Shown: positions 19,983 to 29,507, counted from the stretch's first letter. The stretch is 64,000 bases of DNA from Candidatus Rokubacteria bacterium 13_1_40CM_69_27 (GCA_001917535.1 MNEF01000094.1:1-64000); one strand, 5' to 3'. Numbers and translations: made by a program. Notes: a model not told the origin generated them from the letters alone.

Positions 19983-20052
19983 CGGAGGGGGCCTCGACGG
20001 CCCCCTCCGATGCCTCCCCCAGGAGTTGCGCCGGCGAAGCCGGCGCTCGAAC
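19983..20052 (+). repeat. Two-hairpin intergenic repeat, copy B
   Basis: Perfect stem 1 CGGAGGGGGC (19983-19992) with GCCCCCTCCG, loop CTCGACG; linker TGCCTCCCCCAGGA; stem 2 GCGCCGGCGAAGCCGGCGC (20028-20046); TCGAAC tail. It lies between the epimerase stop and the Trm112-like start and is oriented against both genes. Confidence 0.88.
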
Positions 20053-20063
20053 CGACTCGGGGG

Positions 20064-20996
20064 TCAACCGGTTCGCTTCAGTTCCCGGAAATAGGCCAGC
20101 GTCCTGGTGAGGCCGTCGTCGAGCGGAGTGCCGGGCGTCCAGCCCAGCAGGGTCTTTGCGCGCGCGGCGTCCAGCACGCTCCGTCGCTGCTCGCCTGGCC
20201 GCGCGGGCCCGTGCAGGGCGGGGCGCTCGACCTGCGCCGCCTTGGCGAGCCGACGGTACAGCTCGTTCACCGACGTCTCGACACCGGTGCCGATGTTCAC
20301 GACCCCGGTCGCCTCCGTGCGTGCGAGCGCGCGCGCCATGGCGTCGGCGACGTCCTCCACGTAGACGTAGTCGCGCGTCTGCTCGCCGTCGCCGTTCACG
20401 ACGCAGGGCTCGTCCCCGAGCAGGCGGTGGGCGAAGATCGCGATCACGCCGGCTTCGCCCAGCGGATTCTGGCGCGGGCCGTACACGTTGGCCAGCCGGA
20501 GCGCCAGCGTCCGGCCCCCGGTCAGCCCCGCCCAGCACTCGAGATAGCGCTCGGCCGCCACCTTCGACACGCCGTAGGGCGATGTGGCCCGGGCCGGATG
20601 GTCCTCGGGCGTGGGCAGCACGTCGGTGTCGCCGTAGGCCGCGCCGCCGGTCGAGGTGTAGACGACGTGGCGGACGCCGGCGCGCCGGCTCGCTTCGAGG
20701 AGCGCGACGGTGCCCAGCACGTTGACGCTGGCATCGAAGAGCGGATCGACGACGGAGCGCGAGACGGCCGCCTGGGCGGCCACGTGGACGACCGCCTCGG
20801 GCCCGGCGGCGGCGAAGACGGCGTCGAGGCGCGCGCTGCGGATGTCGCAGACGTGGAGTGTGGCCGCCCGGTTCACGTTCTCGCGCGTTCCGGCGCTCAC
20901 ATTGTCGACGACGGCGACGGCGTGCCCGTCGCCGATCAGCCGATCGACGATGTGGGAGCCGATGAAGCCGGCTCCCCCGGTGACGAGGATCCTCAC
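20064..20996 (-). CDS. NAD-dependent epimerase (UDP-glucose 4-epimerase-like)
   Basis: 310 residues from GTG at 20996, overlapping the previous stop (GTGA). Rossmann motif [10 protein letters not shown] near the start, the catalytic YxxxK as [11 protein letters not shown], and [14 protein letters not shown], typical of extended SDR sugar epimerases of the GalE-like/WbpP type. It should interconvert C4 epimers of a UDP-hexose or hexosamine, or of the UDP-xylose made next door; the substrate is not resolvable. It forms an operon with uxs and ugd. Confidence 0.87.
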   Translation of the reverse strand: MRILVTGGAGFIGSHIVDRLIGDGHAVAVVDNVSAGTRENVNRAATLHVCDIRSARLDAVFAAAGPEAVVHVAAQAAVSRSVVDPLFDASVNVLGTVALLEASRRAGVRHVVYTSTGGAAYGDTDVLPTPEDHPARATSPYGVSKVAAERYLECWAGLTGGRTLALRLANVYGPRQNPLGEAGVIAIFAHRLLGDEPCVVNGDGEQTRDYVYVEDVADAMARALARTEATGVVNIGTGVETSVNELYRRLAKAAQVERPALHGPARPGEQRRSVLDAARAKTLLGWTPGTPLDDGLTRTLAYFRELKRTG

Positions 20997-21928
20997 CGCT
21001 GGACCTTTCCCCGGAACCACTCGATGGTGAGCCGCAACCCCTCGTCGGTGTCGACCCGGGGCTCCCAGCCGAGCAGCCTGCGCGCCCGCGTGATGTCGGG
21101 CTGGCGGACCTTGGGGTCGTCCTCAGGCAGCGGGCGGAAGACGATCTCGCTCTGCGAGCCGGCCAGCCGGAGGATCCGCTTGGCCAGCTCCAGCAGCGTC
21201 ATCTCCTGGGGATTCCCGATATTGACCGGATCGGTGACCGGCGCTTGCATCAGGCGCCAGATGCCGTCGATGAGGTCGTCGATGTACTGGAACGAGCGCG
21301 TCTGGGAGCCGTCGCCGAAGACGGTCAAGGGTCGGCCGGTGAGCGCCTGGGTGACGAAGGCGGGGATCGCGCGGCCGTCGTTGACGCGTATGCGGGGCCC
21401 GTGAGTGTTGAAGATGCGGACGATCCGGGTGTCGACGCCGTGGGCCCGGTGATAGGCCATCGTGAGCGCCTCGGCGAAGCGCTTGGCCTCGTCGTACACG
21501 CCGCGAGGCCCTACCGGGTTCACGTGGCCCCAGTAGTCCTCGCGCTGGGGGTGGACGAGGGGATCCCCGTAGATCTCCGAGGTCGACGCCAGCAGAAAAC
21601 GGGCGCGCTGGGCCTTGGCCACGCCGAGAGCCCGGTGGGTCCCCAGCGCGCCCACCTTCAGCGTCTGGATCGGCAGCTCCAGGTAGTCGCGGGGCGAGGC
21701 GGGGCTGGCGAAATGCAGGACCCAGTCCAGCGGCCCCTCGACGTCGATGTATTCGGTGACATCGTGCCGCACCAACGTGAAGTCCGGGAGACCCTGGAGG
21801 TGCGCGACGTTCTCGGGCGAGCCCGTGATGAAGTTATCCATGCAGATCACGCGGGCGCCGCGCCGGAGGAGGAACTCGCAGAGGTGGGAGCCGATGAAGC
21901 CAGCTCCACCGGTGACCAGCACCCGCAT
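20993..21928 (-). CDS. uxs: UDP-glucuronate decarboxylase (UDP-xylose synthase)
   Basis: 311 residues. [11 protein letters not shown] at the N-terminus, [30 protein letters not shown], YxxxK as [11 protein letters not shown], and [10 protein letters not shown], the signature run of UXS enzymes. It oxidises and decarboxylates UDP-glucuronate to UDP-xylose using bound NAD. Ugd, 9 bases upstream, makes its substrate, so the pair converts UDP-glucose to UDP-xylose for capsule, LPS or glycan synthesis. Confidence 0.93.
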   Translation of the reverse strand: MRVLVTGGAGFIGSHLCEFLLRRGARVICMDNFITGSPENVAHLQGLPDFTLVRHDVTEYIDVEGPLDWVLHFASPASPRDYLELPIQTLKVGALGTHRALGVAKAQRARFLLASTSEIYGDPLVHPQREDYWGHVNPVGPRGVYDEAKRFAEALTMAYHRAHGVDTRIVRIFNTHGPRIRVNDGRAIPAFVTQALTGRPLTVFGDGSQTRSFQYIDDLIDGIWRLMQAPVTDPVNIGNPQEMTLLELAKRILRLAGSQSEIVFRPLPEDDPKVRQPDITRARRLLGWEPRVDTDEGLRLTIEWFRGKVQR

Positions 21929-21937
21929 GAGCGGGAT

Positions 21938-23248
21938 TTACGCGGGCAGGACCGGCCTGCGGCCGATCGAGTAGTACTCGAAGCCGACGCGCCGCATCCG
22001 CTCGGGCTCCCAGAGGTTGCGCCCGTCGAACACGAGCGGTCGCCGCATGAGGGCCCGGATCCTTTCCAGGTTCAGGAACTTGAACTCGTTCCACTCGGTC
22101 ACGAGCGCCAGCCCGTCGGCGCCGTCGGCCGCCCCGTACGGAGAGTCGCAGTACACGACCCCCGGGGGCAGGACCCGGCGGGCGTTGGGGATCGCGACGG
22201 GGTCGTAGGCGCGGACCCGGGCGCCGAGCTCGAGCAGGCGCGCGATGACCTCGATGGACTTGGCCTCGCGCATATCGTCGGTGTTGGGCTTGAAGGCCAG
22301 GCCGAGTACCGCGATGATCTTGTCGTCCAGCGGCGCCAGCACCTTTCTGATCTTCTCGACGAAGTGCGGCGGCCGCTCGCGGTTGACCTCGGTGGCGGCC
22401 CGCAGCAGGCGGAAGTCGTAGCCGAGCGCCGCCGCCGTGTGGACCAGCGATTCGGTGTCCTTCGGGAAGCAGCTGCCGCCGAACCCGAGCCCCGCCTGCA
22501 GGAACGCTGGCCCGATGCGCGCGTCGAGACCCACGCCCTTCGTCACCTGGGTGACGTCGGCGCCGGCCAGCTCGCACATGTTGGCGATGGCGTTGACGAA
22601 CGAGATCTTGGTCGCCAGGAACGCGTTGGAGGCGTACTTGATCATCTCCGCGGAAGGCACGTCCGTGATGATCATCGGACGCTCCAGCGGAGCGTACAGC
22701 TCCAGCAGCGTCATGGCCACCTGCTGGTTGGGCGCGCCGATGACGATGCGATCGGGCCGGAGCGTGTCCTCGATGGCCGACCCCTCGCGGAGGAACTCGG
22801 GGTTGGAGACCACGTCGAATGGGACCGGCTGGGCCTGGTGGCGCTCGATGATCTCCCGGACGAAGTCGCCGGTGCCGACGGGCACCGTCGACTTGTTCAC
22901 GATCACCGTGTGCTTGTCCATGGCCTGCCCGATCTCCTTCGCCACCGCCTCGACCGCGCTCAGATCGGTCTGGCCGTCGGCCTTGGGCGGCGTTCCCACC
23001 GTGATGAAGACGATCTGGGAGCGCTTGACGGCGGCGCTGAGATCGGTGGTGAACGACAGGCGGCAGTCCGCCACGTTGCGGGCGACCATCTCCTCCAGGC
23101 CGGGCTCGTAGATCGGCATCTTCCCGGCGTTCAGCCCGCCGATCTTGTCCGGCTGGTTGTCGACGCAGGTCACGTCATTGCCCAGGTCGGCGAAGACCGC
23201 CCCTGTCACGAGACCGACATAGCCGGTGCCGACCACGCAGATGTTCAT
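21938..23248 (-). CDS. ugd: UDP-glucose 6-dehydrogenase
   Basis: 436 residues, normal length. NAD-binding GTGYVGLVTGAVFADLG at the start, VGTPPKADGQ, catalytic Cys in GFGGSCFPKDT, and the C-terminal domain with GLAFKPNTDDMREA. It oxidises UDP-glucose twice to UDP-glucuronate. First gene of the three-gene UDP-sugar operon. Confidence 0.97.
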   Translation of the reverse strand: MNICVVGTGYVGLVTGAVFADLGNDVTCVDNQPDKIGGLNAGKMPIYEPGLEEMVARNVADCRLSFTTDLSAAVKRSQIVFITVGTPPKADGQTDLSAVEAVAKEIGQAMDKHTVIVNKSTVPVGTGDFVREIIERHQAQPVPFDVVSNPEFLREGSAIEDTLRPDRIVIGAPNQQVAMTLLELYAPLERPMIITDVPSAEMIKYASNAFLATKISFVNAIANMCELAGADVTQVTKGVGLDARIGPAFLQAGLGFGGSCFPKDTESLVHTAAALGYDFRLLRAATEVNRERPPHFVEKIRKVLAPLDDKIIAVLGLAFKPNTDDMREAKSIEVIARLLELGARVRAYDPVAIPNARRVLPPGVVYCDSPYGAADGADGLALVTEWNEFKFLNLERIRALMRRPLVFDGRNLWEPERMRRVGFEYYSIGRRPVLPA

Positions 23249-23259
23249 GCAGGCAGTTC

Positions 23260-23268
23260 ATCATAACA
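23260..23268 (-). promoter_or_regulatory. Extended -10 promoter for ugd-uxs-epimerase
   Basis: Minus-strand TGT-TATGAT, 11 bases before the ugd ATG. A run of A on the plus strand (23284-23289) lies at the -35 distance but is not a consensus hexamer. Confidence 0.4.
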
Positions 23269-23338
23269 GGGTCGGGTGGATGGAAAAAAGGCACGCCAAT
23301 TGAAAAAATGACTCTGCGGACGGGGGGGTCGGCGCCGC

Positions 23339-23563
23339 TCAAGCGGCGAAGGGACCGTCATCGGCCCCGTCGCCGCCCGCGAGCTCGTCGATCTGCTCCC
23401 GTGCGTCGCGCATGGCGTCCGGGAGCGAGTCGAAGCGCTGACCCGAGATGGTGATCGTGTTGCTCTCGTCCCGCGCCTTCCACATCCACTCCCGCCGATT
23501 GCGACCGACGGGGACGAACTCGACCTTGACGGCCACCCGGACCTCCCGGCTGTCGGCCTCCAT
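23339..23563 (-). CDS. Small hypothetical protein, possibly YegP/DUF1508-like
   Basis: 74 residues from ATG at 23563. An N-terminal beta-rich part (VRVAVKVEFVPVG) is followed by WMWKARDESNTITISGQRF and SLPDAMRDAREQIDEL, resembling the W-x-W plus alpha-helix layout of DUF1508 (YegP) repeats. That link is weak, by eye only. It stands alone between ugd and ctaG. Coding is supported by composition and by absence of a better frame. Confidence 0.55.
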   Translation of the reverse strand: MEADSREVRVAVKVEFVPVGRNRREWMWKARDESNTITISGQRFDSLPDAMRDAREQIDELAGGDGADDGPFAA

Positions 23564-23662
23564 GGGGAGGCGAGCCGCTTGGCCCTAGCTGCAAGGCAGG
23601 TGCCACGCATGCGCGGTGCTTCCGTCAGGGGGTTGAGCCCGGCGGGGAGTGTAGCGCCGGTC

Positions 23663-24442
23663 TTACTTTGGGCAGTCCATTCCCTCGGCCACATCGTCGG
23701 CTTCAGCGGCCGCCCAGCGAAAGAAGACAATGGTGAAGGCCACCAGCGGGACCACGCCCGCCGGCACCCACATCAGGATGCCCCCCAGCCGCTGGTCGGC
23801 GAGGGGATCCATCCCCGTCGCTCGCGCGGCCTCGGCGTAGAACGGGTAGAGCACCTCCTCGGCGCCGGTGATCATCGCGGCCACCACCGTCATCGGCATG
23901 CCGAAGGCGAAGAGGTAGAGGAGCTGGGCACCGTAGGGCAGCGCGGGGAAGAGTCGCGAGGAGCTCAGCACGGGCCACCAGGCCAGCAGGGCCGTGCCCG
24001 TCAGCGCCGCGTGCTCCACGATGTGCCAGGCATGCGACTCCAGCGCCGCGCCGAACGGCCCGGGGAGGTGCCAGGCGACGAGCGCCGCGGCGTAGAGCGC
24101 CAGCGCGGGAATCGCCCGGGTGGACACGCGCGCCACGGCGTTCAGCCAGGGCACCCGTCGCAGCGGGGCCAGGAGCCCGTCCACCATCCAGGCCGGCGCG
24201 GCGGCCAGCAGGCAGGAGGGGGCGATCAGGGTGAGCAGAAGGTGCTGGGCCATGTGGGCGCTGAAGCGCGACCGCTCGGCCAGGTCGTGCAGCGGCCCGT
24301 TCAGCGCAACGCCGAACGCGAGGAGCCCGGCCACCAAGGCGGCGCTCCGCCCGGCGCTCGGCCGCTCGCCGCGCACGATCCAGGCGCCGGTCCAGGCCCC
24401 CGCCAGCAATGCGCCGCCCAGCACCGTTTCCAGATGGATCAT
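23663..24442 (-). CDS. ctaG: Cytochrome c oxidase assembly factor, caa3 CtaG family
   Basis: 259 residues with about seven hydrophobic segments. Signature features are RFSAHMAQHLLLTLIAPSCLL early, HAWHIVEHAALTGTALLAWWPV, and the long MITGAEEVLYPFY loop before the last helices, as in the caa3-type CtaG family, which helps insert copper into the oxidase. It overlaps the subunit IV gene by 4 bases (ATGA) and ends the oxidase operon. Confidence 0.9.
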   Translation of the reverse strand: MIHLETVLGGALLAGAWTGAWIVRGERPSAGRSAALVAGLLAFGVALNGPLHDLAERSRFSAHMAQHLLLTLIAPSCLLAAAPAWMVDGLLAPLRRVPWLNAVARVSTRAIPALALYAAALVAWHLPGPFGAALESHAWHIVEHAALTGTALLAWWPVLSSSRLFPALPYGAQLLYLFAFGMPMTVVAAMITGAEEVLYPFYAEAARATGMDPLADQRLGGILMWVPAGVVPLVAFTIVFFRWAAAEADDVAEGMDCPK

Positions 24443-24735
24443 CGCCCGAAGACCAGGAAGGCGCCGGTGAGGGTCATGAGCGCCACGGCCAGCCCGGTAG
24501 CGAGGATGAGGGGTCCCACGAAGAGCGTGCTCAGCACGCGGGCGTCATAGCGCAGGTGCATGAAGAACAGGACCACCAGCGAGAACTTGGCCGCCGACAT
24601 CACCAGGAGCAACGGTACCAGGATGGGCGTCAGCTGGCGGATGTAGATGACGCCGACCTCCAGAGCGGTGATGACCGCCAGGAGGACCGCCACCCTCAGG
24701 TAGGTCCCGACCGTGGCGTGTCCGCGCTCGGCCAT
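24439..24735 (-). CDS. Cytochrome c oxidase subunit IV (CoxD/CtaF type)
   Basis: 98 residues from ATG at 24735, overlapping the subunit I/III stop. Three membrane helices (YLRVAVLLAVITALEVGVIYI, PILVPLLLVMSAAKFSLVVLFF, STLFVGPLILATGLAVALM) with MHLRYDARV between the second and third, the hallmark of prokaryotic subunit IV. A small accessory subunit of the caa3 oxidase. It is hidden at the end of a longer out-of-phase frame. Confidence 0.92.
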   Translation of the reverse strand: MAERGHATVGTYLRVAVLLAVITALEVGVIYIRQLTPILVPLLLVMSAAKFSLVVLFFMHLRYDARVLSTLFVGPLILATGLAVALMTLTGAFLVFGR

Positions 24736-27125
24736 CACGGCACCAGATAGATGAGGGTGAAGATCACGATCCAGACGACGTCGACGAAGTGCCAGTAGAG
24801 TCCCGCCGCCTCCACCTTGATCGCGTCCTCGGCGCCGAGCCGGCCGCGGAGGTCGAGGATCAGCAGCGCCAGCAGCCAGAGGACGCCCAGGCTCACGTGG
24901 CCGCCGTGGAACCCGGTGAGGACGAAGAAGGTCGAGCCGAAGAGGTTCTGCTGCAGCGTGAGGCCTTCCCGGACGAAGTGGGTGAACTCGTAGGCCTGGA
25001 AGCCGAGGAAGATCAGGCCGAAGAGGGCGGTGCCGCCCAGCCAGAGGCGCGACTGGAAGCGATCGCCTCGCTGCACGGCCGCCAGCGCCAGCACCATCAG
25101 GAGGCTCGACATCAGCAGATCGAACGTGCTGGCGGTCGTGATCGGGATGTTGAGGACCTCGTGGGGATGCGGGCCCGTCACGCTGCGGCCCTTGTAGGCG
25201 ATGTAGGTGGCGATGAGCGTGCCGAAGAACAGGCACTCGGACCCGATGAAGGTCCACATCCCGAGCTTGCGGTGATCGACGCCGAGCCCGCCCGCCTGGT
25301 GCGCGTGGGCCGGGTTGCGGTGGTGCTCGAGCGCGAAGCTGAAGGCGCCCCACAGCGTGACGAGAGCCCCCGCCACGATCACGGCGACGTGGAGGAGGGC
25401 CCCGGCGGCGGCGACCCCGACACCGAGCGCGGTGACGACCGGCCAGTGCGAGGGGGCCGGCAGGTGGATGGCGTGCTCTTCGGTCGGCGGCGCCAGCGGC
25501 GCCCGCCGCGGGCCATGCTTCTCGCGCCAGTAGGTGTCGCGCCCGTAGATGGGCGGGATGGCGTCGAAGTTGTGCGGGGGCGGCGGCGAGGAGGTCCGCC
25601 ATTCGAGCGTGCGGCCGTCCCAGGGGTCCGCCGGCGCCGGCGCGCCGCCGCGCAGGCTCCGGAGAGCGATCACGATGAAGAGGAGGATGGCGGCGGCGAT
25701 GCCGAAGGCGCCGAGGGTCGAAACGAGGTTCCAGAAGCTCCAGGGTCCGTCGGGATACGTATAGATCCGGCGCGGCATGCCGACGGCGCCCAGATAGTGC
25801 TGGGGGAAGAAGGTGACGTTGAAGGCCACGAAGAGCAGCCAGAACTGGCAGCGGCCCAGCCGCTCGTCGAGCAGCCGGCCGGTGATCTTGGGCCACCAGT
25901 AGTAGGCGCCGGCAAAGAGACCGGAGAGGCTGCCGCCGATCAGAACGTAGTGCAGGTGGGCGACCACGAAGTACGAATCGGTCTGCTGGAGGTCGACCGG
26001 GGGGGAGGCGTGCATGATGCCCGAGAGCCCGCCGATGGTGAACAGGCCGATGAGGCCGACGGCGAAGTGCAGGGCGGTGGTGGCCCGGATCGTCCCGCCC
26101 CAGAGCGTGGCCAGCCAGTTGAAGATCTTCACGCCGGTGGGGATCGCGATGATCATGGTAGCGATCGAGAACGCAGCGTCGGCGACCGGGCCCATGCCGG
26201 CGGCGAACATGTGGTGACTCCAGACGCCGAAGCCGAAGAAGCCGATGAGGGCGCCGGAGTAGATCATGATGGGCGCCCCGAACAGGGGCTTGCGGGCGAA
26301 GGTGGGGAGCACCTCGGAGACGATGCCGAACGCGGGGAGGATCAGGATGTAGACCTCGGGGTGGCCGAAGATCCAGAAGAGGTGCTGCCACAGGTGGAGG
26401 TCGCCGCCGGCGCCCACGTCGTAGAAGTGGGTGCCGAAGAAGCGGTCGAACGTCAGGAAGATCAGCCCCACCGTGACCGGCGGGAAGGCCAACACGATGA
26501 GGAACTGGACCACCAGCGTCATCCAGACGAAGAGGGGCATGCGCATCAGGCTCATGCCCGGCGCGCGCAGATTGAGGATCGTCACGATGAAGTTCACCGC
26601 GGCGATCATCGAGGAGGCGCCCAATACCTGAAGGCTGAGCATCCAGAAGTCGACGCTGGCCGACGGGGAGAACTGCCGGGAGGTGAGGTTGGCGTAGCCG
26701 AACCAGCCGGCGTCCGGCGGCGTCCCGGCCAGCCAGCTCGCATTCAGCAGCAGCCCGCCGCCCAGGAAGATCCAGTACGACAGCGCGTTGAGGCGGGGGA
26801 AGGCCACGTCCCGCGCGCCGATCATCAGCGGGATCATGTAATTGAACAAGGCGGCGTTGAGCGGCATGACCGCCAGGAAGATCATCGTCGTGCCGTGCAT
26901 CGTGAACAGCGCGTTGAAGGTCTCCGCGCTGACGACGGTGCCGCCGGGCCGCGCCAGCTGCAGCCGGATCAGCAGCGCCTCGATTCCCCCCAGCAGGAAA
27001 AAGCCGAAGGCCGTCGTGCCGTAGAGGATCCCGATTCGCTTGTGGTCGACGGTCGTGATCCAGCTCCACACGCCGGTCGCCGCCGGCGCGTGCACCTGCG
27101 GGAAGGCGAGCGGGCGGATCGCCAT
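24735..27125 (-). CDS. caa3 cytochrome c oxidase, fused subunits I and III
   Basis: 796 residues from ATG at 27125, which overlaps the subunit II stop (TGATG). Residues 1-530 are subunit I: H77 (heme a), H255 and Y259 with E257 (FGHPEVY), H304/H305 (CuB), H390 (heme a3) and H392. The GHPEV glutamate marks an A1-type proton pathway. A cytosolic linker (~530-600) leads to subunit III from about residue 630 (GMWTFIGSECLFFG) to HFVDVVWIVIF at the end. Reduces O2 to water with proton pumping. I+III fusions are known, for example in Thermus caa3. No separate subunit III gene is present. Confidence 0.95.
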   Translation of the reverse strand: MAIRPLAFPQVHAPAATGVWSWITTVDHKRIGILYGTTAFGFFLLGGIEALLIRLQLARPGGTVVSAETFNALFTMHGTTMIFLAVMPLNAALFNYMIPLMIGARDVAFPRLNALSYWIFLGGGLLLNASWLAGTPPDAGWFGYANLTSRQFSPSASVDFWMLSLQVLGASSMIAAVNFIVTILNLRAPGMSLMRMPLFVWMTLVVQFLIVLAFPPVTVGLIFLTFDRFFGTHFYDVGAGGDLHLWQHLFWIFGHPEVYILILPAFGIVSEVLPTFARKPLFGAPIMIYSGALIGFFGFGVWSHHMFAAGMGPVADAAFSIATMIIAIPTGVKIFNWLATLWGGTIRATTALHFAVGLIGLFTIGGLSGIMHASPPVDLQQTDSYFVVAHLHYVLIGGSLSGLFAGAYYWWPKITGRLLDERLGRCQFWLLFVAFNVTFFPQHYLGAVGMPRRIYTYPDGPWSFWNLVSTLGAFGIAAAILLFIVIALRSLRGGAPAPADPWDGRTLEWRTSSPPPPHNFDAIPPIYGRDTYWREKHGPRRAPLAPPTEEHAIHLPAPSHWPVVTALGVGVAAAGALLHVAVIVAGALVTLWGAFSFALEHHRNPAHAHQAGGLGVDHRKLGMWTFIGSECLFFGTLIATYIAYKGRSVTGPHPHEVLNIPITTASTFDLLMSSLLMVLALAAVQRGDRFQSRLWLGGTALFGLIFLGFQAYEFTHFVREGLTLQQNLFGSTFFVLTGFHGGHVSLGVLWLLALLILDLRGRLGAEDAIKVEAAGLYWHFVDVVWIVIFTLIYLVP

Positions 27126-28126
27126 CACTTCAGACTCGCGAGATACGTGGCCAGGGCCCGCGCGTCGGGCTCGCCCAGCCCGAGGTCGGGCATCTTCACG
27201 CCGGGCTTGAGCGCGGCCGGGTGGCGGAGCCAGGCGGTGATGTTCTCGACCGTGGCAGGGAGCAGGCCGGCGCCGAGCGTCTGACGGCTGCCGAAGTGCG
27301 TGAGGTCCGGTCCCAGGGTTCCGGCCGACACCCCGCGGATCGTGTGGCAGCCGACGCACGCGCTGCGCGTGAAGACCGCCTTGCCATCGGCCGCGGCGCC
27401 GGTCGGCTCGGCCGGCGGCGCCTTCTGGGCGGCGACCCAGCGCTCGAAGGCGGGCGGCGTGTCCACGAAGACGCGGACCCGCATGTTGGCGTGGGAGGCG
27501 CCGCAGAACTCCGCGCACTGGCCCAGGTATTCGCCGGGCGCGTCGGGGGTGAGGGCGATGTGGTTGATCCGGCCGGGAACGACGTCGCGCTTGCCGCCCA
27601 GCTGAGGAACCCAGAAGGAGTGGATCACGTCGGGCCCTTCGAGCCGCAGCACGACCGGGCGACCCGCCGGCAGGTGGAGCTCGTTCGCCGTCACCAGACC
27701 GAGCGACGGGTAGCGGAACTCCCACCACCACTGCCAGCCGCGCACGACGACCTCCAGAGCGCCGCGCGGCGCCTCGCCCTGCGTGCGGAAGATGACCTGG
27801 ATGGTGGGGATGGCGATGACCAGCAGGACGAGGCCCGGCGCGATCGTCCATCCGATCTCCAGCAGCGAGTGCCCGCGCGTCTGGCGGGGCAGCGGCGCTC
27901 CCGGCCGGTCGGGGTACCGCACAAGTACCCAGGCTAGAACGGAGAAGACGACGAGCGCGATGCCGATCGTCACCCACGTGATCAGGCCATAGATGTCGAG
28001 GATCGCCTGCGCGACGTCCGAGCGCGCGACCAGGCTGCTCTGGGGCGTATCCCACGCGCAGCCGCCGAGGACGACGGCGAACCCGGCGAGAGTGACACGC
28101 AGGCCGTGGCGCGGGGAGGGGGTCAC
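27125..28126 (-). CDS. caa3 oxidase subunit II with C-terminal cytochrome c domain
   Basis: 333 residues from GTG at 28126. A lipobox (VLGGC, Cys23) indicates a lipoprotein anchor. Two membrane helices (~43-69 and 88-113), then the CuA domain with H169, C204, E206, C208, H212 and M215, and a cytochrome c domain with heme site C257-C260-H261 (CVGCH). The fused cytochrome defines the caa3 type and passes electrons from the soluble pool to CuA. First gene of the operon II-I/III-IV-CtaG, all overlapping. Confidence 0.96.
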   Translation of the reverse strand: MTPSPRHGLRVTLAGFAVVLGGCAWDTPQSSLVARSDVAQAILDIYGLITWVTIGIALVVFSVLAWVLVRYPDRPGAPLPRQTRGHSLLEIGWTIAPGLVLLVIAIPTIQVIFRTQGEAPRGALEVVVRGWQWWWEFRYPSLGLVTANELHLPAGRPVVLRLEGPDVIHSFWVPQLGGKRDVVPGRINHIALTPDAPGEYLGQCAEFCGASHANMRVRVFVDTPPAFERWVAAQKAPPAEPTGAAADGKAVFTRSACVGCHTIRGVSAGTLGPDLTHFGSRQTLGAGLLPATVENITAWLRHPAALKPGVKMPDLGLGEPDARALATYLASLK

Positions 28127-28174
28127 GAGGCATGACGATACCGGTGCCGGGCGGCCCCCGCAAGAGTGCGGAGG

Positions 28175-29413
28175 CTAGTTGGCGAGGGCGAGCAGCGAGT
28201 GCAGCAGCGCGTTGGCGCCGTGCTCGATGGCCTCCCAGTCGCTCATCTCGTCCACGCGGTGGCTGCGCCCGCCCTGCGAGGGAATGAAGATCATCCCCGC
28301 CTCGGTGATCAGCGTCAGGTTCTGCGCGTCGTGGCCGGCAGCCGAGGAGAGGCGTTGCCATTTGAGGCCGAGCGTCCCGCAGGCTTCCTCGATGGCGGCC
28401 TGCACGCGCGGCGAGCAGCGCGCGGGCTTGGTCGCCGACATCGGCCGGACCTCGACCTCGATCCGGCGCTCGCGGGCGACCCGCTGGGCCAGCGCGGCAC
28501 ACTCGGCCGCGAGCCGGTCGAGCACGTCGGGCTCCGGGTCGCGCATCTCGTGGACGAGCTCGGCGCGTCCCGGCACGATGTTCGACGCGCCCGGGTGGAC
28601 GTGGACGACGCCGAAGTTGGTCACGCTGCGGCCGCCGCCGCGGGCGATGACGAGGTCGCGCGCCTGGAGCGCGAAGTCGGCGGCGGCCAGGAAGGCGTCC
28701 CGGCGGCGCTCCATGGGCGTCGTCCCGGCGTGGTCGGCCTGGCCCGTGAAAACGACGCGCGAGCGCCGCACGCCCACGATGGCCTCGACGACGCCGATAG
28801 CGATCCCCGCCTCCTCGAGGCGCGGCCCCTGCTCGATGTGCAGCTCGACGTAGGCGGCGACGGATCCCGGCGGCGCCTGGGCCTCGCCGGCGCGAAGGGC
28901 GTCGAAGCCCGCCCGACTCATCGCCTCGACGAGGCGCTCGCCATCCACGGCGGCCATCTCGGGAATGCGGGCGACGTCCAGGTTGCCGCAGAAGGCCCGC
29001 GAGCCGAAGAGGCTCCCGTACCGGCCTTCCTCGTCGGTCCAGGCGGCGACGGCCAGGGGATGCCGCCGCGGGGCGCCGGCCTCGCGGATCGTTTGAAGAC
29101 ACTCGAGTCCGGCCAGGACTCCCAGCGCGCCGTCGAGGATGCCGCCCTCCGGCACAGTGTCGATGTGCGAGCCGGTGAGGATCACCGGGGTGTCGGAGGC
29201 GCAGGCGCGGGCCCCGAGGGCGCCGAAGACGTTCCCGGCTGCATCCACCCACGCCTCCAGGCCGGTCTGGCGTAGCTCGGCGAGGAGCCAGGCGCGCGCC
29301 TGCTCGTGCGACGGGCTCCAGGCTGGCCGCGTGACGCCGCCGCCAGGCAGCGCGCCGAAGCCCGCGAGCGCATTGATGCGCGATCTCAGGCGCGGAAGCC
29401 GGATCTGGATCAC
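28175..29413 (-). CDS. M20-family amidohydrolase (allantoate or N-carbamoyl-amino-acid hydrolase type)
   Basis: 412 residues from GTG at 29413. Metal-binding pattern of the carbamoylase branch: TGSHIDTVPEGGILDGALG, DEEGRYGSLFGSRAF, VELHIEQGP, and SAAGHDAQN near the C-terminus; the dimerisation lid has FTGQADHAGTTPM. Such enzymes release NH3 and CO2 from N-carbamoyl amino acids, ureidoglycine or allantoate in the cytosol. The fdrA/arcC module 24 kb away fits a ureide-salvaging organism, but the exact substrate is not determined. Confidence 0.88.
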   Translation of the reverse strand: MIQIRLPRLRSRINALAGFGALPGGGVTRPAWSPSHEQARAWLLAELRQTGLEAWVDAAGNVFGALGARACASDTPVILTGSHIDTVPEGGILDGALGVLAGLECLQTIREAGAPRRHPLAVAAWTDEEGRYGSLFGSRAFCGNLDVARIPEMAAVDGERLVEAMSRAGFDALRAGEAQAPPGSVAAYVELHIEQGPRLEEAGIAIGVVEAIVGVRRSRVVFTGQADHAGTTPMERRRDAFLAAADFALQARDLVIARGGGRSVTNFGVVHVHPGASNIVPGRAELVHEMRDPEPDVLDRLAAECAALAQRVARERRIEVEVRPMSATKPARCSPRVQAAIEEACGTLGLKWQRLSSAAGHDAQNLTLITEAGMIFIPSQGGRSHRVDEMSDWEAIEHGANALLHSLLALAN

Positions 29414-29422
29414 GGAAGGGCC

Positions 29423-29428
29423 AGTATA
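29423..29428 (-). promoter_or_regulatory. -10 element for the M20 amidohydrolase
   Basis: Minus-strand TATACT, nine bases before the GTG start at 29413; no convincing -35. It is back to back with the plus-strand promoter at 29433. Confidence 0.45.
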
Positions 29429-29432
29429 GCGC

Positions 29433-29462
29433 TTGACGAAGCCTGGAGGACGTTCCTACAAT
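29433..29462 (+). promoter_or_regulatory. Promoter for the acyl-CoA dehydrogenase operon
   Basis: TTGACG (29433-29438) and TACAAT (29457-29462) with 18 bp spacing, five of six matches each. It predicts a start near 29469 and a ~39 nt leader carrying GGGAGGG before the TTG start codon. One of the best sigma-70 promoters in the window. Confidence 0.65.
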
Positions 29463-29507
29463 GAATCACCGTTCAGTCCGTCGCGTAGCGCCCTCCGGGA
29501 GGGACCC

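Noticed and set aside
24789..27284. Long plus-strand frame of 831 codons over the oxidase operon, and similar antisense frames over ntrY, lepA, clpB and ftsH
   Set aside because: Such shadows are expected at this GC content. They lack domain motifs and are rich in Arg, Asp, Gly and His, while the opposite strand encodes well-known proteins.
24735..29252. An open frame of 1505 codons that would fuse the oxidase to extra N-terminal sequence
   Set aside because: Only residues from the ATG at 27125 match oxidase subunits. The upstream part is subunit II and the M20 gene read in the wrong frame and is Arg/Pro/Gly-rich.
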